DNA of 64,000 nucleotides from Tomocerus qinae (GCA_020055645.1 CM034546.1:130097875-130161874), one strand, 5' to 3'; shown: positions 1 to 13,200, counted from the first letter of the stretch. Program-made: numbers and translations. The notes: generated by a model from the sequence alone, not told the origin.

Positions 1-1396
1 AACATTATGCATAACTATTAAAAGCATGTGTACATTTCTGTCACACAAATAAGTTAATAACCACATAACAAAATTTTATACTTTTTCCAAAATTTGTTCT
101 ATTATAGTCCTTAACCAGTACACTTTTAACATTCATGTTTTAATTTATTCGTCGCATTATTTAATTTACATTTTGTTATTACATTTACATATTTATTACT
201 TTAGATTTGGTGTTATCGTTATCGTATATAGTTTTTGAAGTCTTTGTTCCTGTTGATGACAACGAAAATTATGTTTCGTAAATCATTTATATTTAGATGT
301 AGTATTAACTGTAAATAAATGGAGGAAAGTTACCTTAAAACTGATTTGGCACTATTGTGCTCGTGTAATGAGTTTTTACAAATTACTTTTTCATTTAGTC
401 TAATTTAGCACGGGAAAATAGTTTACTTAAACTCCAAAATAGTCTGTCAAAAACGGAAAAAATGTTACGTAGTTACCTATAAACATTGTTTCTTAAAACT
501 AGATATTGGAAATTGGAAATCTTTTGTTACAGTTGTGGGAAACACGTTTTGGGAAACCCAATTTTCTGATGAGAATTTTATTTATACAACTCTATATACC
601 ATGTCAACAGTCCAATTCAATTTTACTACATGCTCAAGAATTGACGTTGTACTTTCCAAATGTAATATAAACATTATAATTTAAGTGATAATAACATGCA
701 TGACTAACAACACTACATAAATAACAATTTGATTTAGTTAATTAATTTTAATTGCATTAATATTCATAACCGTATGTTACAATAAAGGGATATGAAATCT
801 GAAATGGTTAAAAAGATCAAAGATGGAAGTAAAACTTTATGTTTGGGCTTCATAATATAATAGGGCGGCAAATATTAAGGTTCCACCACCCCTCACTTGA
901 GGTAAAATCTAACGAAATTTTATATGAACTCGATTTATTTACATTTAAGTTGAGTACAAAACATATCCTTTAAACAACTAAATGTAAAAAACTAATTTTT
1001 ACTAATCATTCTTGGAGCACAGCTTCATTTTGTTCAAAAAATGTTTTATTATTTCACAAAAAAATTCTAAATTTAACCGCCAAGAATAATTTATTTTGTT
1101 GATGAATAGATCACACTACTATATCCATTACAGGTCATAAATGTAATAAATCTGAGCCTTGTTATTCTACAGACTGTAGTCTTCATTTTGACACAAACTA
1201 TATCCAAAGGCTATAGATTTATTGAAAATTATGTGAGTCATCCATAATGATTAGGGAAACGCATGAAAAACCTTCCTGAACTTGATTTTCTTTCCATTAT
1301 TAAGAAAAGCAAAGTTATTTGTTAGTATTTTAATATTCATTCAGGGAAGAAAAACAAATAATAAATAGGGACATCAAATGTATACACTTCTCCTTT
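1..1396. other. Intergenic, no gene seen
   Basis: AT-rich sequence downstream of the P450 gene that ends at 1397. No exon with convincing splice sites or protein similarity was seen on either strand. Confidence 0.5.
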
Positions 1397-4300
1397 TTAG
1401 TACCGGTCGAACAAACTGATGTGAAAATTTTCAAGACCGTTAATTGCACATGTTCGTTTCCTTGGTCCAAGAATTTCTGAATCATCAGCTTTTCTAACAC
1501 TGTACTTCTGCAGAATTCCAACACCAAATGTAAATGAAACAGCATTGGAGATTTGTTCCCCTGGACAAGCTCTGGTCCCTGTAATACACAGGAAACATCT
1601 AATTATGTGTTTTCGAAAAATTTGGCAGGGGCTTCAGCGTCCAAGCCATAATAGTACAAAAGTGAAGATAATACCACAAAAAATAATATACTGACAGTTT
1701 TGGTAGTTTCCTATTTCTACTTTACTGCTACAAGGTTTATTTATTAATGCCATATCGAGTATTACCACTTGAGAATATGAGCAATCGGTCAACTTTTTCC
1801 TGGACTAATAAGCCATTGTCATCCAAAAAATTTTCAGGATAGAAATCGAAAGGTTTTTTCCAAAATGTTTCGTCCAGTCGCAGTCGAAAGTAAATATTGA
1901 GGATTACAGTACCCTGCATTAAACGTATAAAAGTATAGTATAACATTTGTTCAACTCGCCTGTAAATAAAGGTAAAGATGGTAGTGGCTGAAATGAAATG
2001 ACCTATATAGTCTAGTGACTGGCCAACAGGGTTGTGGGTCGGGTTTTTTATGGGTTGGGGTTTTTTGGGTTTTTTGGCAAAAAACCCACCCCGCTTTACT
2101 TAAAAAACCCCGGGTTTATTGGGTTTTTTGGGTTTTTTACAAAACATACAAAAATGTGCACTACAGCTCCATCTAGATACGCAATACATACTAATTTCTA
2201 TTCAAAAATGTAAACAAATGCATAATCAGGTGGAAACAAATATAGCTTCTACACTTCTACGCGTAATTAATGTATCGCAATGTGAGGACTTAATATTAAT
2301 TTTATGTATACTTTAGTCATTGCATCGTAAAGATTATGTTTATAATATTGTTGTACTCATAATTTCAATTTATCACTTACATATTCATTACTGTAATGCT
2401 TTGCAATTAAAGCTTCAAATTAACAAAGGAATAATATCATAAAGTCAATATAATCAGTAAAATATTATAATGCTTAATATTTCACTAGTTGTTATCAAAC
2501 AGTAATAATAATATAGGTGTTCACAAAAATACTGCATTTGCTACGTTACAACATAAAATTAAACTATTTATGCTTTAATTTTTCTTTTCATTGACGTAAG
2601 TAATAGTAGTTGATACGGTTGTTGTTGTTGTCAGCTGTAGTTTTCATATAATGGTATAGTATAGGCTTGTATTTATACCTATAGTTATATAAAAAACCCT
2701 TAAACCCAAAAAACCCTAAAAAACCCAAAAAACCCGGGGTCGAGGGTTTTTTCCTAAAAAACCCGGGTTTTTCGATACCTTGCTGGCCAACATCATTTTT
2801 AAATAACCATTAGGCTTTTTATATAAATTGTGTTTATAATTACTTTAATTGAAAGGCAGGTTTTGATTTTTAATTTGGGTTTTCTACACTACGGGGCAGT
2901 GATGTGTGACGCATTGTGATGCATCGCAATCCCTATGGAAGTGACCATTGCGATTGCAATGCATAAGTAGATATGAAAATAATAAGGTTATGGTTTTTTT
3001 CATAATTTCCCATAAGGAGCATGTAATCCAATCCCTATGGTCACTTTTAGCTGCCCCGTACTGTACTTGAAATTTTTTTAATTTGAGTACCTTTTGTAAA
3101 TGATGACCCGCAATTTCAACAGCTCTGGCAGTCTTTCTTGGAAGCACTGGTACCATAAGGTTTAATCTGTGAACTTCCCAGAATACAGCCACTGTGTAGT
3201 TCATGCTGTGAACAAAAATACGTCGTTATCATACCTTAACACCAGTATTTACAGAGATTAATAAGGTTAGCTGTTTCAGGAACAAAAGGAATTGTGCTTC
3301 TATAAACGAATAATTATTATTTTAATTATTATGATCATCAAGCACGTATCTAGTAGGGGGCGGGAGGGCGCAGTACCCCCCTAAATCTGAGAAAAAGAGA
3401 AGATTTTTCCCAAAACAGATCAAAATTTCGAAATTTTTTCTTTGACATTATTTTTGATTGCGCCCCTCCCCTTGACCAAATTTCTGGATACGTGCCTGAT
3501 GATCATTACCAATTTTTGCGTTGTTAGCTGGCACACAGTAGTCTTATGTATACTCAGAGGTGTAACCCATTATTTTTTATTACTCATTATATTAAATAAG
3601 ATTCTTCCTATAAGGTGAAAGAAATAAATAATTTTACATGTAGGTCATTAATTACCAATAGGTTTTACAGGCACGTATCCAAGAATTTGAACAGGGGGAG
3701 CGCACATAAATATTGTCCCAGGAACGATTTAGCCTCAATGCACTTTTCGTTTTATGCACGAAATAGCCTTAATGCACTTTTCGTTTTGTGTATTAATGCA
3801 TTAAGGCTATTTCGTGCACAAAACGAAAAGTGCATCAAAGCTATTTCGTGCACAAACGAAAAGTGCATTGAGGCTAAATCGTTCCTTAAAGGACGATATA
3901 TTGGTAAAATAATTTTTTTGAATTTTTAACCTTTTTTGACAATGTAAAAATACTGTAAAATATCCTTCTAAATCTAATACACAACCAACTGTTAATAATT
4001 TAATAACCAACAAACTTTAATATGGTTAAAGGCAAATTAGTTTTTTTCGTTGTGTTAATTTTACCTTGATTTACATTGATAATAGCGAGGTAAATCGCTG
4101 GTTCCCAGCACTGCATCAATTTCTTCTTGAACTTTACGCTGGACATCAAGATTCAAGCACATAAACATTAGTAAGTTTTCCAAAAATTTACTTGTAGTAT
4201 CCATTCCAGCCATAATGAGATCTTGAAGCGTTATAACAAGTTGCTCCTTACAAAATACTGTATTTAGCTCAGAGTTGTTTCTTTGTTTCTCAATTTCTTG

Positions 4301-6127
4301 AAGGAAAAGATCTATAAGATTATCAGGATCTAGATTGTACTTTGCCTTTGATGCATTTTCTGAGATGAAGTTCTACAGCCAATACAATTTAATTATTAAT
4401 ATTTGATTTATGCAAATATCGTCCATGAAGGAAGGAATAAGCCTATATCCATTTTTCGTTTGGTGCAGGAAACAGCCTAACTCAACTAACAAGCGTATGG
4501 ATATAGGCTTTTTCCCATACCAAACAAAAAATGTATATTGGCTTTTTCCGTTCTTAAGGGGCGATATGTTATTGGTTTTTACAAAAAATAATAAGTAAAT
4601 ACTTTAACGATTGAAAAACCAAACAATAATGCAATAGAGTACGTATAACCTTTACAAATGAAAGCCTTTTTGAGGAACTAAGCAAAGTTGGCCGGCAGTG
4701 AATAATGAATTAAAACAAAATAAATAATCGCTAACCTCAATTAACTTTTGCATATTGCTGTATAACTTGCAATGATGACTGTAGCCAAATAAATCACGAA
4801 GAATCCATATATTTTTTGACAATTGTACTGCTGTAACATTGCTGATAGAAAGGTTTGTAATATCTGTTGATAATTTAAGTAGAGTAATAAATTCAGGATC
4901 ATCACAGGAAAATTTCCTTCCAAGAGTGGAAGTTGCAATGATATTGATAACTGCCGCCGAAAATAATCCAATGGCTTGTATTTTGTTATTTGATTGGGTT
5001 TTCATTTGTTCAACATGATCCAGTAATTCAAATAACTGATCTGTTAGCATTGAGGTCATGATTTCTTTCTTTCTGAGTCCCAGCTGACCTAATTTCTTTA
5101 CCACAAAATGCTTCAAAATTCGGCCTTCCTCCCCATTGTTCATTATGATTCCTTAAACATTAAAAACTTTTAGATTTAATCTACTTGAAGATTTTCAATT
5201 TAAAAATGTTTTTCCTTTCTTTCACAATCATTTTGAGATTACTTTTAAGTATGTTGAGATTTATCTAATGTTATTAAAAGTGTACCAAAAAACGTTTCTG
5301 ACTGCGATTGTTAATGAAAAACAACTGAGAATTTTTTTAAAGGTCATTGATTAAATTGAAAATGTTTACCCTTCGGTTTTCCTCCACAATACATTTCCAC
5401 AATGTTGTCTGAACTCCTGTCATGACATGCATCACTTCGATTCGCTTCTTGAATTGTTTTATAGTTGGCATTAAAGAAAACTTTAATAAAATTTAAAATT
5501 TAGTTATTCATAATAGTATACAGTTTTGTATTCATTTTTATTTGGGATGGATTTTCTGCGATCGCCTCGAAAATTAAAAAATACTTTCCAATGAAAAAAT
5601 CAGGCAATATTTTGTCAGAAATAAAACATTGTGGTGCTATTTTTTGCGACTTCATTTTCATTATTGTTTTAATTTGAAAACTAACCTTTGGTTCCAAATA
5701 GATTAATCACAACCGGATCCTTTGAGTAAATTGAATCAGAAGAAAGATATTTCTTATAAATCTTTATGTATGGAGATACTTCTTGGCCAGAAACAATTTC
5801 ACGCTTGGCAAACATCAAAATGTAGAGAATATGAAGTAATTCAGCGAGTCCCAAAGTCTTTATTTGTTTTAATCCTAAAGGATTAAGTATTTCAATTTTT
5901 CAGCATTCATATTATTTACAAACCTATTTCTGTGCCAAAAATAACTTTAAAATTGCATTTATTAGATTTATAACTTGATTCAGTTAATAATTTTTCTATT
6001 ATAATTAAACTTTCATATAATTTTCACCTTTACTCGAATTCCGTAATTTTGACGTTGTGACCCATAGAAATAGAAATAAAGCAAGTGAAAGTGCAAATTG
6101 AATGAAGTATTTGCCGTTGATATCCAT
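1397..6127 (-). CDS. Cytochrome P450 (CYP2-clan type), 8 exons
   Basis: Haem monooxygenase, by family an ER-anchored enzyme oxidising xenobiotics or hormones with NADPH-P450 reductase. Exons: 6127-6028, 5874-5686, 5447-5370, 5151-4736, 4372-4065, 3205-3091, 1913-1766, 1578-1397. All phases close, giving 511 aa, a normal P450 length. Residues 1-30 form a hydrophobic membrane anchor. The I-helix motif AGMDTTS begins near 316. The ExxR motif is EVHR at 374-377. The PERF-like segment is FYPENF in exon 7. The haem loop FSSGTRACPGE is split across the exon 7/8 junction, with ligand Cys456. Two oddities: no proline-rich PPGP hinge follows the anchor, and the C-helix Trp and Arg that usually contact the haem propionates read Gly and Lys (NGEEGRILKHF). 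The introns carry several transposon copies. The family assignment is secure, the subfamily is not. Confidence 0.9.
2027..2782. mobile_element. hAT-type non-autonomous element with 8-bp TSD
   Basis: The 756-bp element lies in the last-but-one intron of the P450 gene. It starts CAGGGTTGTGGG and ends CGATACCTTG. It is flanked by identical 8-bp copies of CTGGCCAA at 2019-2026 and 2783-2790, as expected for hAT transposition. Both ends are rich in GGGTTTTTT and its complement, so the termini are inverted. No transposase frame is present. Confidence 0.8.
3339..3498. mobile_element. hAT MITE, CAGGCACGTATCC family
   Basis: A 160-bp element with terminal inverted repeats CAAGCACGTATC and GATACGTGCCTG, and a C/G-rich subterminal zone. 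The 8-bp duplication ATGATCAT at 3331-3338 and 3499-3506 is exact. It lies in the P450 intron between 3205 and 4065. Related copies begin at 3668, 10649, 16589 and 20229. Confidence 0.85.
3668..3930. mobile_element. Partial hAT-family copy with nested inverted repeat
   Basis: The terminal motif CAGGCACGTATCC begins at 3668. Inside lies an inverted repeat at 3721-3885. Its arms start with GGAACGATTTAGCCTCAATG and end with the complement, and carry internal copies of an ATGCACTTTTCG unit. The right border of the hAT copy was not found. Confidence 0.5.
4425..4580. repeat. Inverted repeat related to the 3721-3885 repeat
   Basis: The stretch contains two inverted copies of a unit with ATATCCATTTTTCGTTTGG and its complement, followed by a GGGGCGATAT tail. 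The 3721-3885 repeat has the same order of motifs (an ACGAAAAGTGCAT unit, then GGACGATAT). It lies in the P450 intron between 4372 and 4736. Confidence 0.5.
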
Positions 6128-6522
6128 TACAAACAGTGATTATAGTTGTTACACTAGAACTAAATGTCTTGTCTGAAATTCAATTCCTTACAGGTAACTC
6201 AAGGAAGAACTGCCTTTTCTACATTATACGTTAGGATTTTTTAATGCATACCTTGACCATAGTCGATCTCAGGGTCCCCATTCAGTGAATTATATTGAAC
6301 AAACCTTATTAAACTTCTTGCATTGTTATTATTTTACAGTTTATGGTTTACCTGTATAATATCAGGCTTAGTAGAATATAGAGCGTTAATTGTTTCTGTT
6401 TCGCGGTGTATCGAGTATGTTGAAAATTCTTAAAACATAATCCAACAAAAAATGGTGTAGTGCAATTCCTATTTTAACAATATGCAATTTTCTTAGCTGG
6501 TAAACAACTACGTCTTTAAAGT

Positions 6523-6697
6523 CAGGGTTGTATATTATCCGGGGGCGAAATGAAAATTGTCCTGGGTGAAACTAGTTTTATCCATGGATGAAACTAATTT
6601 TGTCCACTTTTGTTCTGGGAGAAACTAATTTTATCACGTAAGAAATTGATTTTATCCAATTTTAACCACTCATTCTATTTCAGGCACCGCAACCCTG
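6523..6697. mobile_element. Short hAT-like MITE
   Basis: Begins CAGGGTTGTATATT and ends GGCACCGCAACCCTG, giving imperfect terminal inverted repeats around CAGGGTTG. The start resembles the 2027 element. The interior has repeated GAAACTAATTTTATCC-like units. The flanks (TTTAAAGT and TTAAGTTC) are only partly alike, so the target duplication is uncertain. Confidence 0.55.
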
Positions 6698-7039
6698 TTA
6701 AGTTCTGAGTGGTTCTTGCTCTAACAATTTGCCACTTGCCAGTTTTATCCTCTGGGTTTCTATGCATATTGGCATTCTACATAAAACTTAATTTTTTCCC
6801 ATTATCGTAATTATTCTCACGAAGTTATTGTAAATCTCCAATTTGGTTGAGTGGTAGCACTGGAGCTGTAATTCAAAAAAGACCTTGCTTGGTAGTTAAA
6901 CCAGATTTTTATTGTAAATAATAATTGTTGTAGAACTTATTCTTCTGAATGGCAACATAAGTAGCATTGGTGCAAATGTCAAGGTTTGTATGCCTTTTAC
7001 TGTGAACGGTCTACACTCATTAACAACACGTGTGCAAAT

Positions 7040-7430
7040 TTTAAGGTTGGTATAAGTTGGAATCTAATACATTGAAATGTCTGTACAAAAATCTCGAGAA
7101 CGGTTGAATGGAAGTGAAAAATGTTAATGGAAATTTAAAGTACGGATCTAGACCTCGGACCCAAGGCTCTTACATTTTCAAAATGTGGTTTGGTGACCGA
7201 GAAATTGGCACCGACATTTTCGCGCGGTTTTTTTAATGGCGCTAAAATGTCGGTACTTATTTCTCGGTCACCAAGCCACATTTTGAAAATGTAAGAGCCT
7301 TGAGTCCGAGGTCTAGATCCGTACTTTAAATATCAAACAAAACCTTTCATTTCAATTCAGCCGTACTCGAGATTTTTGTACAGACATTTCAATGTAAAAG
7401 AGTACAACTTATCCCAACCTTAAGTATACG
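7040..7430. repeat. Foldback (long inverted repeat) element
   Basis: The arms are about 175 bp and near-identical in the inner part. For example, GTACGGATCTAGACCTCGG at the left matches CCGAGGTCTAGATCCGTAC at the right. The outer parts share CATTGAAATGTCTGTACA and its complement. The centre is near 7222. There is no coding capacity. Confidence 0.8.
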
Positions 7431-10200
7431 ACTTTGTATTTATTGTCAAATCATATAGTTTAGTTATGTATACATTAACTATAAATTTTGTGGCCGAGAA
7501 TTGATATAATTTTCGTTTAAAAACGAAGTCAAGTTTTGGATATGTTTAAACTGGACCCTATCCCAAATATTTTTAATGGTCCAATTAGACTAACTTTTGT
7601 TTGATACGATTCCATTGTCAAATGAAATAGCTTTCAGAATTTAATTATAAATTAAACTTACTGATTAAATGGCATTTCTATGCTAATTATTAATTTTTTA
7701 TTATGCATTACTAATATATAAACAATGGAAAAAAAATTATTATGCAACTGATAGTCCATAATTCTTAATTAAATTACTCGGTAGAAAACCGGTTTACCGA
7801 AGACTCAAAACCGAAATTACCTACCATTTTACCGATACTTTTCAAAGCATTCTGTAATGGATGCCCTACTCGTCATATATATCTCTTGGTTTCCTTTACC
7901 TGCAATCAAATTCTTCTTTGTAATTCTCCCAGAATTATCCACGTTCTGAATGAGAACTTCTCATCAATCATCATACATAATTGATATAAAAAAATGAAAA
8001 CCTAATTACGGTGTCTACAAATTTTTACCGACTCCTCTTTAATTTGAAAAAGTATAATGCTTTGAATTTTTTTCTAGAGACTCCTGGGTCAATGCTTTAC
8101 TAAATGCCAAATTTGATTGAAGACGAATTTTTTACCGGTATAAGCCGAATTGCAGATTCTTCATTAGTATATTACACCAGTTTCTCTTATATTTACGGAT
8201 GATGAGATACCATTCATTTTGTTGACAATATTTTTTGTGCATCCCCTTGACCAATTTTCTGCTACTAAGTCTACTATTCAAGATGGCTTAGAAAAACAGA
8301 ATGAGTTTCTCCAACAATTAAAAATAGCTTCAACACAGTCAATAACTCAATGTGTTTACCTGTACCCAGTACATTAAATCTGAAATTTTGCAAACTCTTG
8401 TTCAAACCATTCGAAAGTTATCATGCACAGGGATTTCCTTACAGACAAAAGGAAATAGTAATATAGTAAAACTATATACTAAGGTCTCCTTAGTAAGGAG
8501 ATAAACTCGTTTGAATAATAAATAAGACATCCATAATTCACTGATCAATTTGAACTTGAAATGAAATTTTAATTGTACTAACTGCGTCTTGAAGCAATTT
8601 GAAGCAGACAATGCATTAAAGAAATATTTTTATCAGCACAAATAATCATTATGTGAATAAAAATGAACAGCAATTATCAGTTAATATTTAGAATATTCCC
8701 TTGTCTAATCTCGCTTCTGTTATGTATTTGTATAGCTGCATGTCTAAGTTTTGGTCTTATTTTTAGTGGTTTAATATGTAAAAGTATCTGTTCAATTTTA
8801 CATTACAGAAACCAGAGTTAACGTTAGTGATGTACGTTAAACATATTTTATAAAATAGTTTTGCTTATTATCAAACTTGATATAGAAACCCAGAAGTCTA
8901 ACAACTATTTTGATTACATAATAAAATTATTTACATTTAATGTGATATTCATTGACTTACGTCAAAGGAAAATGAAGGTAAAATGTGATAAAAGATTATC
9001 ACAGTTAGGATATAATTTGTTTGTAAATAGAATTATGTGCACGCTTCAAATAAGAGTTGGCACAGTAGTTCAATTATATTATTAGTATTAATCATCTCCA
9101 TCAATAAAACTTCCTTTCCCTATGTATAATTTGCATTTTGTTGCATTTTAATACAAATCAGACAACGACATGCATAGGAAAGAGATGCAGTAATTGCAAC
9201 ATGTCATTCATGATAAAAGTGTACTTATAGATTAGTTCATAATCTATTTCTCACAGAAAGTCTTCGTCTTGTCGTATATGCTAATTTTAAACAAACATGA
9301 TTTAGTTTGAGATTTCAGCATGTCTGCTATCCTTCTTCTAAAAAATATGATCTGGCCAGTGACGGTTTTTATTGAACATAAATCTGGATTAACCCTTGGG
9401 CTAAATTCCAATTGGGGATTTTAATAAGAAGCAACAATTATTTCCAAAATATGTCCAGTATGTAAATAATTTTATAACATTTTGAATATTATTTTAGATA
9501 ATGAAGAATAAAAGGAATTAATGCCTAGGAAAATAACTAAAATTTTGCTAAATCTGTGAGGAAAAATAGATTCGCCCTAATTATTGCCATTTTGACCGGT
9601 AAAAACGAAATACGTCATAAACCTGTTTTCCAACTGTGTGGCTAAAACTTAGTTCTGTACATTCTGGTATATATTTTGTTAATTAGGATATCTAAATTGC
9701 ATATAGCCTTGCAGCTTCACTCTTATCTACTATGCATTTATAGAGTTTGTTTGTTATCAGATCAGAAACATAAGCCCTGATAACATTATTAGTATCAGCT
9801 AAAAAAATATTTTTGTTCTTGTATCAAAAAGGAACTTCTATCTTGGGTTCTATTTTTAATATTGTGCCAGTGAGAGACGAACATCTTCAATAAATTCTAT
9901 ATAAATGAAAGCATTTTATAACAAAATTATTAATAGCTTTTGCAAGTCCATAAGGTATCCGTGTCCAAAATTTAAATTTATAATAGAAGTAACGACAATG
10001 TAACAAACACTGAATAAAACTTTAACCCACATAATGGCAGATTTGACCTCCGTTAAAACCAGTTATTATAACCAAAACCATTAAAACCTAAACCATCAGT
10101 TTGTTGTTAGTTTTAAGTATTTTTTTAAAACAATTAGCGAATTGTGAAATTTTATATAACAATTTGCTTTTCCACAATAATCTGTTTCCTCTGTGATCAA

Positions 10201-13200
10201 ATGATAAAAGTCATGAATTTATATTCAACATTTTCAATTTTACTGATCGTTACTGCTGCATTTGGAAAAACGGAACAGGAAAAATGCTCACCGGAAGATC
10301 AAGGAATTGTACGTCAAATAAAATTTAAGACGAAAGTTTTAAATATAATTTCTTTTTCAAACCAAAATTTTTTATAGGATTTGGCCAACAGAAATACTGA
10401 ATCCGTGAAAGTTTTAGTGTACAAGGTGGAGACAAAAATTCGGCTTCGCTACAGTGAGACTACGGTGACAACCATTCTTCAAAATACACATTTGTCGAAA
10501 ACGGCATTTTACCCTTGGAAAGTTATTATCCCAAAACTAGCATTCCTCTCTGCTTTTCATTTCTTTTACGTGTAAAGGCATTTTCATTTTCTAGATTAGT
10601 TTCGAGTCGGTATTTAATAATTAGTATAAAAAATATCTGCATCGTTTACAGGCACGTATCCAGAAGTTTGGTCAAGGGGGGCTTATTTTGTGAAATTTTA
10701 GGTTTACTAATTTATTTAGTTAATTTTTTTAGCCATACCCCCTTTGCTCCCTATTGGTTACGTACTTGATCATTTACATCCTTCTTTTGTTTGAATTTTC
10801 CAAGTCTATTTTTGTACGTCAATTATATTAAAGTCTTGATCATTATGCTCCAGTAATATTATAAAATAAGTATTCAAAATTTTGAAGCATTTATTTGTTT
10901 GCTTTAAACTTTAATTGTGGCGACCGTTCCTTTGGTTGGGATAACACTTTGTTTCAGGTCACTTGAGTTTGATGCGATACAGGGTACCATTTCAGTCAAG
11001 AATCAAAACGGAACCCGCGGAGTTTCAATGTGGTAAACCTTATGAATTTTAATTAGTGATAATAATGATTAGTGTAAACTACATGTTTGTGTCAGTGTCT
11101 AGAGTGCTATAGGATTGTGTATATTGGCATTAAAAAGATTGCTTTTGAACGTACTTAAAAATGTCGAGATATCGGAGCAGGTCGAAGAACAACACAATTC
11201 GCTCTACATACTAATTTAATAATTATAGTGTCTAAAGTAGTCCCCATTTGCGTTTAAATTACTTTAGTGGATCCAAAATGGATTTAGGTCAAAGCCTCCG
11301 CAAACCAATTTTATTGAACTAGCCATGGTATTTCTTAAATTTTTGTTTTTGCCCATTTAAGGCTATTTTAATTTTAGCCACTACCATTATAACTAGTAGT
11401 TACTCAAACACTATAAGACTGTCATACGAAAATATGATTTTATAGGAAACTTTAGCAAATACAAATTTTAAATATAGCAATTAATGTTACTTTCTTGATT
11501 TTTTCTTAAAGGGTAAGAAATGCAAACCTTTTTTCTGTGGATCTTCAGATAAGACCTTTGTCAGAAGTGCAAGCATCTATCTCGTATGGAGAAGTACTTG
11601 AAAGAAATTTAGGATATTATCAGCAAAATGTTTACATTCTTCCGGAAGTCGTAAGTGCAGCCTTAATATAGAAAAACGTGTTACGGATATAGAGCTATAC
11701 ATTAATGATTAATGAGTTATTAACATCAGGATTGATCACAACAATTAGGTTAAAACAATATTTTTAAAAATATTTCTACTCGCCTATATGGATTTCCATT
11801 GTAAGGCATTAGGCCAGGCTATATACCATTATCCGATGATCATGACCATGACCATGCAAGAAAACTTGCCAACATTTATCATTCAAGTTTAGTTTGTAAA
11901 TTGCATTACTTACAAAGTTTCCTTTTCAAACCCTTGTATGATTTATTAGTATAGTTAATTATTATATCTCAATGAAAATCTCTGAAAATTTTCTCAAGAG
12001 TCTGAAAAGCAGAACTTACCTACAGCAACTATTTATTATTTATATACTTACCTGTTACCATTTCTATATGAACCTGGAATTGTTTTAAAACTTGTGTATC
12101 AAGATGTAAAACCTGGTTCACTGAAACTAATTTTGGTTGCAGTAATGCAGTGCTTTGTTTGCACAGATACATGTATTAGTGTTTTAATTAGGTAAATTAG
12201 GTTAGGTCGACTTCAAACGATTACAAACTTAAAATCTCCTTAACAGATTTTCGCAAATGTTTTCGAATAAATTAATTTTTTAGGTACAGTCTGCGAAATC
12301 TTTAATTATCACCACCGAGATCCAAGAATCTGATGAAATCAAATTTGTTCGTATTCCTTTTAGTAAGTGATGATAAAATGCTTTCAATGTTCATAATACT
12401 ATTATTACCTATGGTAGTAATCCAAAATTAAATGAAGGTTCTTGTTAACAGACATTCAAGACGCAGCAATTGTTCACAAAACAGCCAACCACACAAAAGT
12501 GGTGTGGAATCCAGATGTGTACAAAGTTGTCAATCCCAGGTGCTCAGTGTCGCAATATTCTGTACAGTACGATGTGCGGAGAGGAGGAGGAGGAGGCGGC
12601 AGCGGAAATGGAAACAATGGAAATTCGGGATCGGACTACGATGATGATGGGGGCGACGGAAATGGGGGAAATGGATCGAAAAACCAATCTGGAAATAAAA
12701 ATGGTGGTGGAGGTGCTGGAGGGACATCAGGGAATACGGGAGGAGGAAGTGGAGGTTCGGGTGGAGGAGGAGGAAGTGGGGGTTCAGGGGGAGCAGGAGG
12801 AAGCGGAGGTTCGGGTGGGGGAGGAGGAGGCAAAGGAAGCGGCAATGGAGATGGATCTGGTAAGGGTGGAGGTTCCGGCGGGAGAAATGGAACGAGCAGT
12901 GGCACTGGCAATGGAAATGATCGAAATCGGAATGGTACAAAAGTTGGGGAGACTGTGAACAGTGGAGATATAGTGGTAATAACACCATTAACACCAAATA
13001 TTTTACTCTTTAATTCATTATCATTCCCATTGCCCCGCCAAAAAATTACAAAAGGCCAAATAAAAATAAGTTTTTGATATTACTTGTTGGGTATGGTCAT
13101 TAACAAGCAGTGAGTGATCAGAATAAATTTCTAGGACTAATATTATAATACTCTTAGTATTGTTTTCTTGCTTTTCATTTTTATTTTGTAGGTTATTTCC

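Larger units (their letters stand above)
6128..10200. other. Intergenic between P450 and ITIH-like gene
   Basis: No convincing exon was found in 4 kb. The region holds a small hAT-like element (6523-6697) and a long foldback element (7040-7430), listed separately. A 52-codon ATG frame at 8663-8821 encodes a hydrophobic peptide but has no other support. Confidence 0.5.

Noticed and set aside
6843-6905. tRNA-like A-box (TGGTTGAGTGG)
   Set aside because: No proper B-box or acceptor stem pairing follows at the right distance.
8663-8821. 52-codon hydrophobic peptide with ATG
   Set aside because: Short, no homology, no splice signals or promoter; may be chance in AT-rich DNA.
12530-12997. Long frames on other strands/phases over the Gly-rich tract (proline-, histidine- or glutamate-rich peptides)
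   Set aside because: They are shadows of the GGA/GGT repeat. The plus-strand Gly frame joins both neighbours in phase and carries family motifs.
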